Shown one piece after another: positions 21,320 through 32,615 of a DNA stretch of 64,000 bases. The notes under the pieces are model-generated. The model made no database searches. It was not told the origin of the DNA and was given only the letters and a program-made list of their open reading frames with translations. The DNA is from Amblyomma americanum (Eukaryota; Arthropoda; Arachnida; Ixodida; Ixodidae). The translations under genes and the position numbers were made by a program. The DNA lies in the NCBI RefSeq assembly GCF_052857255.1, contig NC_135505.1:53327102-53391101 (forward strand), in the 5' to 3' direction. Numbering within the stretch: position 1 is the stretch's first letter; each line of letters opens with the position of its first letter.

Positions 21320-22434
21320 AGGAAGATGGACTGGCTACCTTGGCGTCAGAAGTTCTGGCCTCAACTCGCAGCCACCATGTACGTACTGTACTGGCCAAGG
21401 ACGTTGAAAAGGCGAACGATAATATCCGTCATGCTGCCATTCTGGAATCGCTTGACATGCTGCATTTCCCCGATAGAATGCGCAATTTTGTTAAATCCTT
21501 CCGTGAAGGCCGACACTTTGCCATACGCCTAAGTGGTGAGGCTGTCGGATCATTTGTGCCTCTCCGCCGCGTTCCCCAGTGATAGGTGCTATCGCCAACC
21601 TTATTTAATATTGCTTTCACCCCCCTTGTTTGACGCTTATATGATGTCTATGAGATTAAGTTCTTATGGTATGCTCATGACTTAACGGTGTGGAGCACTC
21701 ACAACGACCTGATGACTCAAGCAGCAGGCCTGCAATAAGCCATAGATATTATTTCGACTTTTGTTTCTTCAATTGATCTGCAGCTCTCAGTGAGCAAAAC
21801 CACATTCGCCAACCGTTGGGGGCGTCGTAAACTAGCTGCAACACCAATTCGTCTCCATCTATACGGAATTCCAATTAAAGAAAGTTGGACTGTAAAAATA
21901 TTGTGCTTGAGAATACACGAGGCAAGAAAAAGTACTGCTTGAATTTCTCGGGCTAAAAAGCAAGCAATTCAGGCGTTGGGTCTGATTAGAGGCATTGCTC
22001 CTAAAACAGGAGGATCCCGCTCTCATGTTGCGCGACAGTTGGTGCGGGCGGTTGTGCAACCGCGCCTCGTTTACCAAGCCCAATTACATGCGTTTCCGCC
22101 CTGGGCCGTCCACAGCATTTGATCAGGGCTTAATGGGATCGTCTAGGTGCTGTTAATCGAGAGGCAATGAGGGTCATCACTAGCCTTCCCCGCATTGCCC
22201 CGATCGTGGCGCTCCAAGAGCATACGCAGATGAATACACTAGATGAGCTAGTGCAGCAACGACGCGATGCTCGCCGCCTAAAGTCAAGCCTTAGACACAC
22301 AAACTGTGCACTCAGGGCATATGCTTCATTGCACTCCATTGTATAGCCACCCGCGCCAGTTGTTGCTCCCCGGCGTTTCGTGCAGCTAAGCGATAACAAG
22401 CCAAATTATCTACGTCGCCCATCATCATCATTTT
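21320..22434 (+). pseudogene. LINE reverse transcriptase with damaged active site
   Basis: A nearly continuous RT is readable with a few shifts: VLAKDVEKANDNI (first catalytic D block), AILESLDMLHFPDRMRNFVK, GSFVPLRRVPQ, then KFLWYAHDLTVWSTHNDLMT. The normal YADD box reads YAHD at 21670-21681, so the first catalytic aspartate is lost. LQLSVSKTTFA, IRLHLYGIPIKESWTVKI, and a long thumb/C-terminal part (SHVARQLVRAVVQPRLVYQA, IAPIVALQEH) follow to about 22340. It resembles LINEs with RT plus C-terminal RNase H, but no RNase H is left. It stops at 22434 against the tandem array. Confidence 0.75.
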
Positions 22435-22609
22435 GAAAACTATTAATTTCAATAGCATCGTTTTTGTATACTGTAAATTGCTAAAAAGTAGCCCTCCAAA
22501 CAGGCTGTTAACACTTCGATAGTTTCTCGGATAAGCGAAATGAGAAGCACAAGTACTTCGATTTTGTTTCCTTTTATTGTCATCGTGCCACCCGTACTAA
22601 GCCGAATTT

Positions 22610-22785
22610 TAGCAATATGGTGGTTTGAGCTAGTTGGTACATATTCACAATTTCACCAGCGCTGCGACTAGGAACAAGAACAGAGAAGGAAGACAAGGAC
22701 AAGCGCTACTAACTTGTTAGTAGCGCTTGTCCTTGTCTTCCTTCTCTGTTCTTGTTCCTAGTCGCAGCGCTGGTGAAATTGTGAG
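22610..22785 (+). mobile_element. 176 bp foldback insertion with 12 bp target-site duplication
   Basis: A 69 bp-arm hairpin with a 2-base loop spans 22645-22784 without a mismatch (left arm begins TCACAATTTCACCAGCGCTG). A leader TGAGCTAGTTGGTACAT precedes it. TAAGCCGAATTT occurs at 22598-22609 and again at 22786-22797. The homologous site in the array copies at 40.03, 51.80 and 62.94 kb lacks the insert, which confirms insertion and its limits. There is no coding capacity, so mobilisation must be in trans. Arm perfection suggests it is young or homogenised. Confidence 0.9.
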
Positions 22786-24508
22786 TAAGCCGAATTTGTA
22801 ACTCCCTTTCTCAACATCCGCCCACGAATATAGCGGTAACGTGCCCAATGCGCATAACATGAACAGCGCAGCAGTTTTCTTTACATCAGAAACAAAGTTT
22901 CGTGCAGTGAATAATCAGAAATAAAAAATAAGTTAGTGCGAAATACCATTATAAAATACAAATGGGGCATGCTTCTACAACGTCCTTTTTTTTTTGGTGT
23001 TCAATGGGTAGAGGCAAAACAAGTCAACGTGTCTATTTGTATTTATTCAACCATCCACGTTCTTTGCGGTCCTTTGCCATTTTCTTACCGTTTGAGCGTC
23101 ACTTTAATGTTAACCCTTTAAAGCCTTGTCTGCGTGGCCAGTCCCAAACCCTCAAAGATGGTGGGAATAATTTTGGTAGCTAAGGGCTTACTGCCTCATC
23201 CAACACTAACAACAAAGCTAATATAGTTCAAGTAACGAGCTATGGGGCTGAATTTTCTCACTTCCTTTTAGTCGCTAGGAAGTTGTTTGTACAATGGAGA
23301 CGAGCTAAAACAGGCTTCTTTGGGGGACATAATACTATTATCATATTTAGATATATACGACTACTGTACGGTGAAAAGGTACTTAGAGATCACCGTAACA
23401 TTTGCCTGTCGAAGGATCCGATTTGCTGGTAAATAACGTTTAAATCATGGTCAATCGCAACTGAAAGAGTTATTGTTGCGGACTCAGAATGAAATGGTGT
23501 CCAGAGTAAAGATAGTAACAAAATCAAGCCTTAGAACTATGAAACAAAAACCGAAGTGAAAGCCTATTGCTAAACGGTAGATGATGTATATTGCGGGACT
23601 GTGATAGGCTAAGCAAGAGAGCGAGGAATCAAATGGTAAGCATATTTCGACGTCTTTTCTGACGCATAGTTATGGTTTCGAATACCTTGACATGCAGCGA
23701 CAACAGCCTTCTCCACCATGCAAGTGCGCTAGGCTAGCAATGGGGGTGAACACAGCTACACTAGTAGACGACAGCGGTTACGATATGTCTTCTTCTGAAT
23801 CGCAGGGGCGTGTAAGGTAGAGAAGTTGTGTTTCAAAACGCATAAGTGATCTTCTTATTCGGAAGATGCACCGTCTCTCCAGTCCCCTAGCTTGCAAACT
23901 TTCGGAGTAACTCCTGGTCGTTAGCCTCATACCTACGGTGTGCAAGCCTAGTGTAGTGATCTCTTACAGTGGAAAAGCATTGCTTCTCAGCGTCAAACCC
24001 AACGAAGATTCTTGCTGCGTATCTGCTCTTGAGGGGGCAGAAAGAAAATATACACGAGAACCCGTCGCGGTGCGGAATAATCAGCTTCGCTGGCCACTGC
24101 ACGATGACACTATGCTATCGCCCAGCCGAACACGCCTCGTGTTAAAATGCAACACACTCGGGCGCTGCGCATTACACATAGTCGTCGCCATCAACTTATA
24201 TCTATGGCGCGGAAAGATTCACAGTGCACGCGGAGCACTGTGAAATGAGTGCACTATGTTTATAAACTGAATACAAAAGGAAAAAGCGGCACAAGCGGCA
24301 CTGTGTGAAGTGCCGACGTCTCCCGCACTTCATAGTGCATCACTGGAGTGCACCAGAAAATTACTTGTAGTCCGATGACATTAAGAAATTAGAGGGTAAA
24401 ATGCTAAAGATGGTGAAAGGCGCAGCGGAGAATGCATGTACCTTTTCACCACTTGTATAGGCACTTGTCACAAAGCTTTAAAGCTTTTAAAATGCCAATT
24501 ATGTGTCC

Positions 24509-24546
24509 AGTGGCTATTGCAGAACGCCTGTTCTGTAATAGCCACT
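24509..24546. repeat. Hairpin at the edge of the array copy
   Basis: AGTGGCTATTGCAGAAC at 24509-24525, then GCCT, then its complement at 24530-24546 with one mismatch. Homology to the array unit ends exactly inside this hairpin. The right arm looks like a back-copied piece of the unit. Confidence 0.7.
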
Positions 24547-26930
24547 GCAAACATGTTAACATGCAAACATGCACACTTGCGTCTCAATCTAACGAACAAA
24601 TAATGAATAACGCTCAAACACAAGGAACGAGTCAGCCTGGTATTATCTTGAATAATGACACCACAAGAAGAGAAAAAGACATGGATAAAGGACCAAACAG
24701 TACCGGTGCAGGCATTCGGTTTGATCGGGAAAAACCCATTCATCACCTTCACTTTATGACGAAGTGAAGAAAAATTCCAGGAGAGGTTCCATGGCAACTG
24801 ATCAGAGTAAAGGACCGGTAATTTGGTGAATCAATAAATAATTGAATTTCTGAAGACCTGTGTCTAAGCGCATTTTTGTTCGAAAACTGAAATGTTTATC
24901 AAATCTGTAGCCACTATGAAATTTTTTTTCTTACTGCAGGATATGTATAAATGATCGCAACTGCATTATGTGGCAGAATTGGAAATATAATACAAAACAG
25001 AAAAAATGACGCTGGCTGACAATGTTGCCTGGAAGCTGTCCAAGCAATATGCAAAAAGAAAACGACCATGACTAGCCAAGGTGAGGAGGAGAAAAACGGT
25101 GGGGTGTTGACTCCTAGGGCCAATGTCATGTTGCTGTTCCTGTTTGTCATTTTTTTTCCAAGCTGCCACATAATGGAAGTAAAGCATTTGTCAAAAGTTT
25201 ATAGCCCAAGGAATTCACTTCTGCGGCTTGTTCTGCATCGCTAGCAATCCAAATCTCTTGAAGATACACAAACTCTTGCCCTGACCACCGCGAATGCTAG
25301 GACATCCATGGACGCTACACAGGCCATATTACATGGCATAGAAGCTGAACCATTTGGCTCTTGTTTTATTGTTTTCCTTTTGCTGCACTCAGGCAAACTG
25401 TATCATATAACATGCGAACATTGGTAGGATATTGCAGTGTGCTACACTAGCAATCTTCCCAACCGTACTAAACAACAAGATATGTACAATTCCTACTGGC
25501 GGATAAAACAAGAATCTGTGAAGGAAAGATGAACTGCTTTTTAAGAACTGACGAGCTCAAGAGCACCGAAGAATGACTATTTTGAGCCAAGATTACAAAT
25601 CACGCTCAAGAAAGCTCAGCATACAGTGTTACATTTTTATATTTTCCACAAGGCACACCCAGCAGGTTGCAAACAGCTGAGACCACATAGAAGTGATGAC
25701 GTTTTCACTACAAGGTGCTGGCCACTGAAGAAAAACTGCTCCTTGATAGGTGAGGAGGCGTGGTGTACGTATGTGGTCCTGCGAAATTAAAAACGAAATG
25801 TCACTGACATTACTAGCACTTCAGCAAGAGCAAAAATAGTGTCAAATTTCAGTATCGGGTACATTGTCACTGCAATATTCTAGGGGGGAATTCATGTGGG
25901 GTTGGTCTCCCCTCCCCAAGCGAGAAATTCTACCTAGAAGAACCATGTTCAACTCAAATTTTAATGAAAAAAGTAAAAAAAAATTCAAGGTTCAAACACG
26001 TCGATAAAGGACTTATTTTTAAAGAAAATGGCGACAAGGCTAATGCAATTCGAGCTACCAACACTTTGCCTAGATTCCACTTCACTGCCCACCACTATGT
26101 GCAAAAGCAGACTTTAACCACAAGCTTTGTACCAATTTTTTTCATTCATGATTCGTTAATAGGGATTAATCATATTGTGACAATTATTCTGCGTAACCAA
26201 ACTGTCCGGATTTAAGGGGCTGCACATGTGATTTATCCTTAAAAACCACGAATATATTTAGCGGGCCGCCACAACTGTCCAAAAGATAAACAAAATAAAT
26301 GGCCTCTACCAAAGATTTCAAAGCGATAATAGCTGTTGTGACGAAACATGTTCCAACAGTACGTTTTTAATCGCAAGCATCTCCAAAAATAGTAAAGGCG
26401 CCCTTATATCGTGTAAATTAAATGGGCTTAAAGTAACAAAATACTGACACACAGTTAGGCCAGTGCAAGGTAGAGTGAAAGAAAATCAGAGGCCCAAAAA
26501 GATATAATGTATAAATTGAACACTCCTTCAAATACACATAGCTTGTTGCTCATATGAAAGTTCACAGCAATATTTTCAAGCAAGCGGATAATTTTTATGC
26601 AGTATAAACACTGAATGTAGTTGCAAACAGGTAGCTCAACTTTAGTTACCTGCCTAGCAGTGATGTGCACAATTGCTGTAATGAAAGAAACTACTACAGA
26701 CTATAATCTGCATGAAGTATAAGGTTTAATATATAGTACTTAATTACTCAAAAATATAAACAGGCACTCACTGGCTCATAATCCTATAAAACGACCCATA
26801 TACTATCAACAGGATCGTAGTATTATTTTGACCTATTCCGCAGCACAATGCTCCAGCGCTCTAGACAAACCTGCTCACGTCTTCATCGTACGACGCTATA
26901 TAAGAAGAAAACCCACTTAACATGACACGA
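24547..26930. other. Unassigned sequence
   Basis: AT-rich, with short overlapping frames only (up to 111 codons at 24432-24767 and 109 on the other strand, partly within the array copy). I see no domain, splice pattern or named repeat. The distance from 24.55 to 27.95 kb (3.4 kb) is close to the 3.57 kb that separates the two flanking homologous blocks in the array unit, so this may be the same interval replaced or decayed beyond recognition. Confidence 0.35.
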
Positions 26931-27500
26931 AGACGGATGTGAAACGGAAGGCCTTCAAGGACATCCCCCCGGGGAGCCGTACCGAGGTAGAAACTTATCT
27001 CTCGCTGGTCACGGGCGCCGCAAAGCCAGCGCTTGTCTGGATCCGCTCACAACGGCGCCAAACCGCCATTAGCAGACCAAGCGAAGCGCAAGCGGCACAA
27101 GCTCAGCCGTTGTTTGCGGTATCCACTCCGGTGAACTCGGTTAAGTAAGCGTCTTTCCCTTCTCTGTCGCACATCGAAAAGCAGCATCGGCAAACGTACA
27201 GTCGCCGCTCACGATATCCGTTCCAAGAGAGGCTCTAGACAACCTGTCGTTCTGTGACGCAACTCGAGATGGCCCCGGTGGCGCTGCTATGCCTAGCGCC
27301 TACAGCGCTTCGGTCACAGCGTCCGCACTCACGGCTCTCGCGCCGTCTTCTGGTTCTTAGAGCCGCCTGCTGTCGATTGCATCTCTTCGAGAACCAAAAC
27401 TTCCTGCTTCGTTCGGGAATTAAGCGAAACAGAAATGAGTATACATAGCGCGTTTATGGAAGCCGGCCGCATTTTGATTGCAGTACGTATCTGCCGGTGT
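26931..27500 (+). other. GC- and CpG-rich island of unknown origin
   Basis: Base composition changes sharply to GC-rich with many CpG (for example around 26960-27130 and 27240-27380), unlike the AT-rich flanks. A 69-codon frame (26939-27148) reads KAFKDIPPGSRTEVETYLSL and then a Gln/Ala-rich stretch. A 64-codon frame follows at 27254-27448. I recognise no family. It may be a 5' exon or promoter of a host gene, or an unnamed repeat. GTAAG at 27146-27150 could be a splice donor, but no acceptor was matched. Confidence 0.3.
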
Positions 27501-27532
27501 TTTTACACACCGCTCACAAAATCCGGCTGCAA

Positions 27533-27783
27533 ACACTGCGTTTTTAGGAAGAAAAACGCTAAGGCGCCCGTGTGCTGTGCGATTTCAGTGCACGTTAAAG
27601 ATCCCCAGGTGGTCGAAATTATTCCGGAGCCCTCCACTACGGCTATTCTCTCTTCCTTTCTTCTTTCACTCCCTCCTTTACCCTTCCCTTACGGCGCGGT
27701 TCAGGTGTCCAACGATATATGAGAGAGATACTGCGCCATTTCCTTTCCCTCCAAAAACCAATTATTATTATTATTATTATTAA
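27533..27783 (+). repeat. 5'-truncated SINE with (TTA)n tail
   Basis: It starts in the CTGCGTTTTTAGGAAGAAAA segment, which lies after the tRNA head in the full copy, then has the common body (CAGGTGGTCGAAATTATTCC, GGTTCAGGTGTCCAACGATA) and ends in CCAATTATTATTATTATTAT repeats at about 27759-27782. The short direct repeat AACAC may flank it. Confidence 0.8.
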
Positions 27784-27949
27784 CACCGGTTGTAACGAAC
27801 TGCAATCATTCTGATTCCGCGACTGTGCTCCGTCGTCTGCCGAAGGGTGGTGTTACGGTGTTTTTCGTTTCTCGCGCACCGTTTCGACGGTGTTCGCATT
27901 TGGTCAATCGGAGCATTAACGGTTTTATACGCCCGAAAAACCTCCATCT

Positions 27950-29125
27950 CGTGTATTTCGTGTTTAGTGTGCATGCATCCATCCATCCGGCAACCGCCTC
28001 ACCCTATCCACCTCCCCAGCCCACACCATCAAACGCCCTCGTTCGAGAAGTACCATTCACCAAAACTTCTCAATGTCCACCCAACATCAATTCTACACCC
28101 CAGCCACTAATATCCAACCGACCCGCTTACCCTTGCTGTCCACAATGCCTCCACCCAATTGAACGGCACACAAGAGAGCGAAGAAAAAACTACAGCAAAA
28201 AGAATTAGACGAATCAATGGGTAATTCAACTGGAGTTCACAAGCACAAACCACTTCCCTACCTCTACTGCCTAGGTACGGAGCTGCTCACCAATCCACTG
28301 GCACCCTTGATTTACCTCCTCATCCTACTCCAGCTCTTCAGAAGCGCCGCTCACCAGCCATTATCGGCCATCCTAATACTTCACCCCTCAGAAAAATTCT
28401 CTCGCTAGTTAGAAGCCTACGGTTAGGAAAAAACAATTCATTATATTTACAGCATACAATTAATCATCGAGGGCAAATTCAACTGCTTTCCCATGGTAGA
28501 AATATGAGATGTCTGATTGCCCTCTATTTCTTTTCTTCAGTAACTACAAAGTGATTGTGAACTTGCGTGATACCCCTAAAATAAAAACTGCAATGTCGCG
28601 CTCATTGAGACAAAAAAAAAATAGAGGTAATCTGCGGTGAAACAAGACGCCACGCGAATATCAAATTTTGCAGAAACAACCGCAACGCTACAAAATGGTG
28701 CCGCACAATTTTCAATAAAAATAGTGTTTGGCCAAAGCGCAACGCAGCAGTCATTTAAGCACGCTTGCCGGGTAACGTTGTTTTGTAGCCTTTGCAGTCT
28801 ACGCAGAGCCTTGCTTGAATTTGTCTCAGCGAAGACCGTGTATTTGTTATATTGAGCTAATAAGTAAAATGAAATTGCTAATAATGCGTGAAGTTTTTCA
28901 AGGCTGCATGGAGTAATCTTGCATTTATCACAGCAAGCATCGCCAGCGGAAAATTTGGCAGTAGGGAATTCTGAACGAAAAAAATTATCATTTGAAATTC
29001 TAGGTTTTTTTTATACTATGAAATGGAAGTGTAATTTGACGCTTTCCGAACACCCTTTTGAGTGCGTGTTAGCACAGTGCTTCCTAGCTAAGAAAGCCTA
29101 ATAAAGCTGTAAAAGAGTCTCCGAC
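27950..29125 (+). repeat. Decayed array-unit copy, segment 2
   Basis: Collinear with 45.74-46.87 kb and 33.99-35.12 kb. It holds the C-rich block (CCATCCGGCAACCGCCTCAC, then CCCACACCATCAAACGCCCT), the AGATGTCTGATTGCC segment, the minus-strand RT tail, and the CACAGTGCTTCCTAGCTA end. It joins segment 3 at the AGTCTCCG word near 29117-29125, whereas in intact copies these parts are about 6.3 kb apart (to the next unit). Confidence 0.75.
28460..28860 (-). pseudogene. LINE RT C-terminal tail (array copy)
   Basis: The minus strand reads YNKYTVFAETNSSKALRRLQ and then LQNNVTRQACLNDCC, matching the thumb end of CR1/Jockey-like RTs (L-x-R-L-Q-x-L-Q-N block), and further down GKQLNLPSMINCML. Frames shift. 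The same fragment occurs at 34458, 46225 and 57746. Confidence 0.5.
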
Positions 29126-30205
29126 GGTCGTTACAATGTGTCGTCTTCCGATTCGCAAGGGCGTGTAACGTAGAGAAGTTCTGTTTAAAAACGCATCCTT
29201 GCTCTGCTTATTGGAACGTTGCATCGTCTCTCCAGTCCCCTAGCTTGCAAACTTTGAGAGTACCTCCTTGTCGTTTTCCTAGCTGCGGCGTGCAAGTCTA
29301 GTATAGGGACCTTTCACAGTGCGAAAACATTGCTTCACGGCGTCAAACGCAAAGAATGTTCCTCCAGCGTACCTGCCATTGATAGTGCAGAAAGAACATA
29401 TGCCCGAGACTGGGTACCGAATCCGTCGCGGTGCAGAGTTATCAGCTTCGCTGGCCCCTGGACGAGGGCACTAGGCTATCGCCGCAGCCGAACCCGCCTC
29501 GTGTTAAACTGCAACACACTCTCGCGCTGCGCATTACTCATCGTCGTCTCCGTCAACTTCAATTTACGGCACGGAAAAATGTACAGGTCACGCTGAGCAT
29601 TGCGAAATGAAAGCGCTATGTTTATGTATTGAAGGCAAAAGGAAAAAGCAGCACTGCGTGAAGTGCCGACGTCTCCAGCACATGATAGCGCATCAACAGC
29701 GTGGACCAGAAAATCATGTGTGGTCTGATGACATTAAGAAATCAGAGGGTAAATTCTAAAGATGGTGAAAGGGCACAATGCAGAGTGTGTGCACTTTTTC
29801 ACTGTGGTCACTTGCTTAGGCACTTATCACAAAGCTTTCAAGCTTTTAAAATACCAATTAAGGCGGCTATTGCAGAACGCCTGTGGAACAAGACAGAAGA
29901 GCACATATATTTCTTTTCAGAAAATTTTAATCAACTTGAATGCTTAAAACAAATTGCTTCCTGGCGGGCACGATAAAGTATTTCTTGCCGCAGTTACAGT
30001 ACCAGCGCTTCAGAGACGCTTCTTATTTATGTAAGCTTGAATAATGTTTAATGTCGTCACCCTGCTTCTTTCAGTAACAATGGGAACTTTCTATTCCATG
30101 GAGCACATTTGTTATCAGTATGTTTGCACGCGCTATGACCGTGCTTGTAATGCAACAATTCAAACGTACGCGTTATTTAGCGGAAGTTCTTGAGGTTTCC
30201 ATAGT
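29125..30205 (+). repeat. Decayed array-unit copy, segment 3
   Basis: Collinear with 41.41-42.48 kb and 53.18-54.25 kb: it begins at ATGTGTCGTCTTCCGATTCG, passes through TTCACAGTGCGAAAACATTG and GTGAAGTGCCGACGTCTCCA, and ends near CAATTCAAACGTACGCG. It is cut at its right end by the minus-strand LINE at 30.2 kb. Confidence 0.75.
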
Positions 30206-32600
30206 ATAGGTTTCCACAGTATAAGAAAGAGACTGCTCGGTATAATATGCCCTAGGCGTCGGCACTAACCAAAGTTCCTTATGTCGAGTCTTCAGGATAT
30301 GCGTGTTTTTCTCAAGTTTTGCCTGATAACTAATATAATGTTCATCACTTTGTGAAGAGCGTTTATATATAATTAAAAGTCTATAATTGTTTAAACTATA
30401 GATTGGCAGGATTTCATAATTTAAAAACAAGTCATGTGTGGGGGAACAATAAGGAACACCAGCAATGCATCTTACAGCTCTTTTTTGAAGAAGGTGAAGC
30501 TTGGATAAATTTGTGACACCTGTAGTGTCCCAAACGGTGCAACAATATTGTAAAAGAGAAAGAACTAATGAGTATAATAGATATAGCCTAATAGCCTAAC
30601 TTTGACAGGAAGAGTACCGCGCAGCCGCAACGTGACACCCACAGCTGAAGACACTTTTGATCTGAGATAGTCAACATGATCATTCCAAGTCAAATGCTTT
30701 GAGAATATAACGCCAAGGATTTTAACGGAATCTACAATTTCAACAATATCAGAGCTTAAGAACACTTTCAACGGCCTAGAAATTATCTTTCCTTTTGGAA
30801 AGTACAATATTATTTTTGTCTTTTTAGAATTATTCTTCAAACAATTTGATTTTGCCCATGCATTTAATGCACTCAGTGTTTTGGTTGCTTTCTCTTCAAT
30901 TTCACTTTCTGATCTCCCGGTTATGAACACCGAAGTGTCATCAGCGTAGGATACAATCTTTCCATCAGTTAGACATTGCACAATATCATTTATATAAATT
31001 AAAAATAAGAGCGGTCCCAGTATACTTCCTTGGGGGACACCTGCATAAATATTTTGTATTGAGGACAACGAATTTTTAAAGTCAACATATTGTGTTCTGT
31101 TCGACAAATACGATTTCATAAGATCGTGAACTTTTCCTCGGACACAATAGCTTGCCAGTTTATGTAGTAAAATTTTGTGGTTTATCAAGTCAAAAGCATT
31201 AGTAAAATCTATATATATGCCTGCACCTATTTCCTTATTTTGAAACATATCTATAATGATTTCTTTTTGAGTCAGTAATGCAGTTTCAGTAGATCGATTC
31301 TTTCGAAACCCGCGCTGTAAGTCAAGGAGCAGATTATGTTTTTCAAAGAAAGATAGTACCCTACCATGCATTAATTTTTCTATACCATTCGAGAACACTG
31401 GCAGTACAGAAATTGGACGATAGTTACGAATCAAATTCTTCTCGCCGCTTTTAAAAACCGGTATCACTCGAGCCATTTTCAGTGCCTTTGGAAATACAGC
31501 GGTGGATAATATGAGATTGGAAATGTGAGTAACATCGGGGCATATTAGGTGAAGAACATGTTTAATGGGCGCTATTTGGAGACCAGTTGCATCTACTGAC
31601 TTGCTAATTTTAATATTACTCATGCACGAGAAACCTTCTGTGTAGTTCGTGGGCGCAACGAAAAGGGATGATGGACAGCTGCTTCCCTTCATAAATTCAA
31701 TGTAATTTTGGCTGCACTCTACCTGACTCTGAGATGCTTGTAAGATAAAGAAATCGTTGAAAGCATCAACTAAAGAGGTCTCATATATTCGTTTACCTCC
31801 ATGCTGAAAGTTTTCGGAAGTATCACGGGTATTTTGTTGCAATAAGCAATTCAGTTTTCGCCAGATTACATCCGATAGCTCTTGTTCAGGGCTCCAAAAT
31901 ACATTTGTGAAATAGGCGTCTCGAGCCATTGATGTTATAATATTTGATGTTAGATTATTTATGTAATTTTTGAATTGCCGAAGCAACTCTTCATCTTTTG
32001 ATTGTAGAAACTGTGTATCCAATCGGTTCTTATGCTTGATCATTTGGAGCAAGTCGGACGTTATCCAGGGATTCCGTTCTTTTGATGACGTGGCTGTCTT
32101 TCTTAGTGGTAAATGTGCATCATATATAGCCTTTAATGTAGTGATGAAGTTAAGGCAAGCGGTGTAACTACTATCTTCCTCAAAAACGTGGTTCCAGGTC
32201 TGTTGGGTAATCGCAGCAAAAAAGGATCCAAAATTTGTTTTCGTTATAGATTGTGCATAAATTATTTGCCTTTGGTAATTAACATGTACAGTTTTATCAG
32301 CAATCATGACAGTTCCAAGATGATAACTAATGTTGGTATATACTACGTCTGCAGTTACTAAATTACTGTCAACATTTGTAATGAATACATCTAATAAAGA
32401 TTAACTTCAGAAAGTCACTCGTGTCAGCTTTGTTATTATAGTAAAAAAACCATTAGCAGCAATTAAATACTGGAGTTCTTTTTGGGATTGACTCAATGAA
32501 AACATATTTATGTTAATATCGCCACCTAGAACCATATCTATAGACTGATCAGTTGCGTAGCTAAAATAGTTTCAAGAAATTTAAAGAAGTGATTGATGGC
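30173..32600 (-). pseudogene. CR1-like LINE ORF2, nearly intact RT, 5'-truncated
   Basis: The best-preserved coding sequence of the window. A 580-codon open frame (32307-30565) holds the RT: KMARVIPVFKSGEKNLIRNY, RPISVLPVFSNGIEKLM, RGFRKNRSTETALL, GIYIDFTNAFDLINHKIL (first catalytic D), AGVPQGSILGPLLFLIYIND, VSYADDTSVF (YADD at 30937-30948), and KILGVIFSKHLTWNDHVDYL. Above 32307 a broken APE endonuclease end is readable (VLGGDININMFS near 32530; GTVMIADK). Below 30590 the thumb continues in another frame (LLQYCCTVWDTTGV, LHLLQKRAVRCIAGVPYC). So one frameshift separates the last 130 residues, and the 5' part is missing. It lies in a damaged array copy and replaces unit sequence between the 42.48 and 44.58 kb equivalents. 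Confidence 0.85.
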
Positions 32601-32615
32601 ACCAGATGGTAATTA

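Larger units (their letters stand above)
22440..24546 (+). repeat. Decayed copy of the 11.75 kb array unit, segment 1
   Basis: This segment aligns in the same strand and order with 39.89-42.17 kb. It starts at AATAGCATCGTTTTTGTATA (39.90 kb equivalent), continues through GCTGAATTTTCTCACTTCCTTTTAGTCGC (40.76 kb equivalent) and GCATCGTCTCTCCAG-like, and ends at GTGTCCAGTGGCTATTGCAG (42.14 kb equivalent). Divergence is clearly greater than between the two central copies. It contains the 176 bp foldback insertion at 22610-22785 and ends in a hairpin at 24509-24546. Confidence 0.75.
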
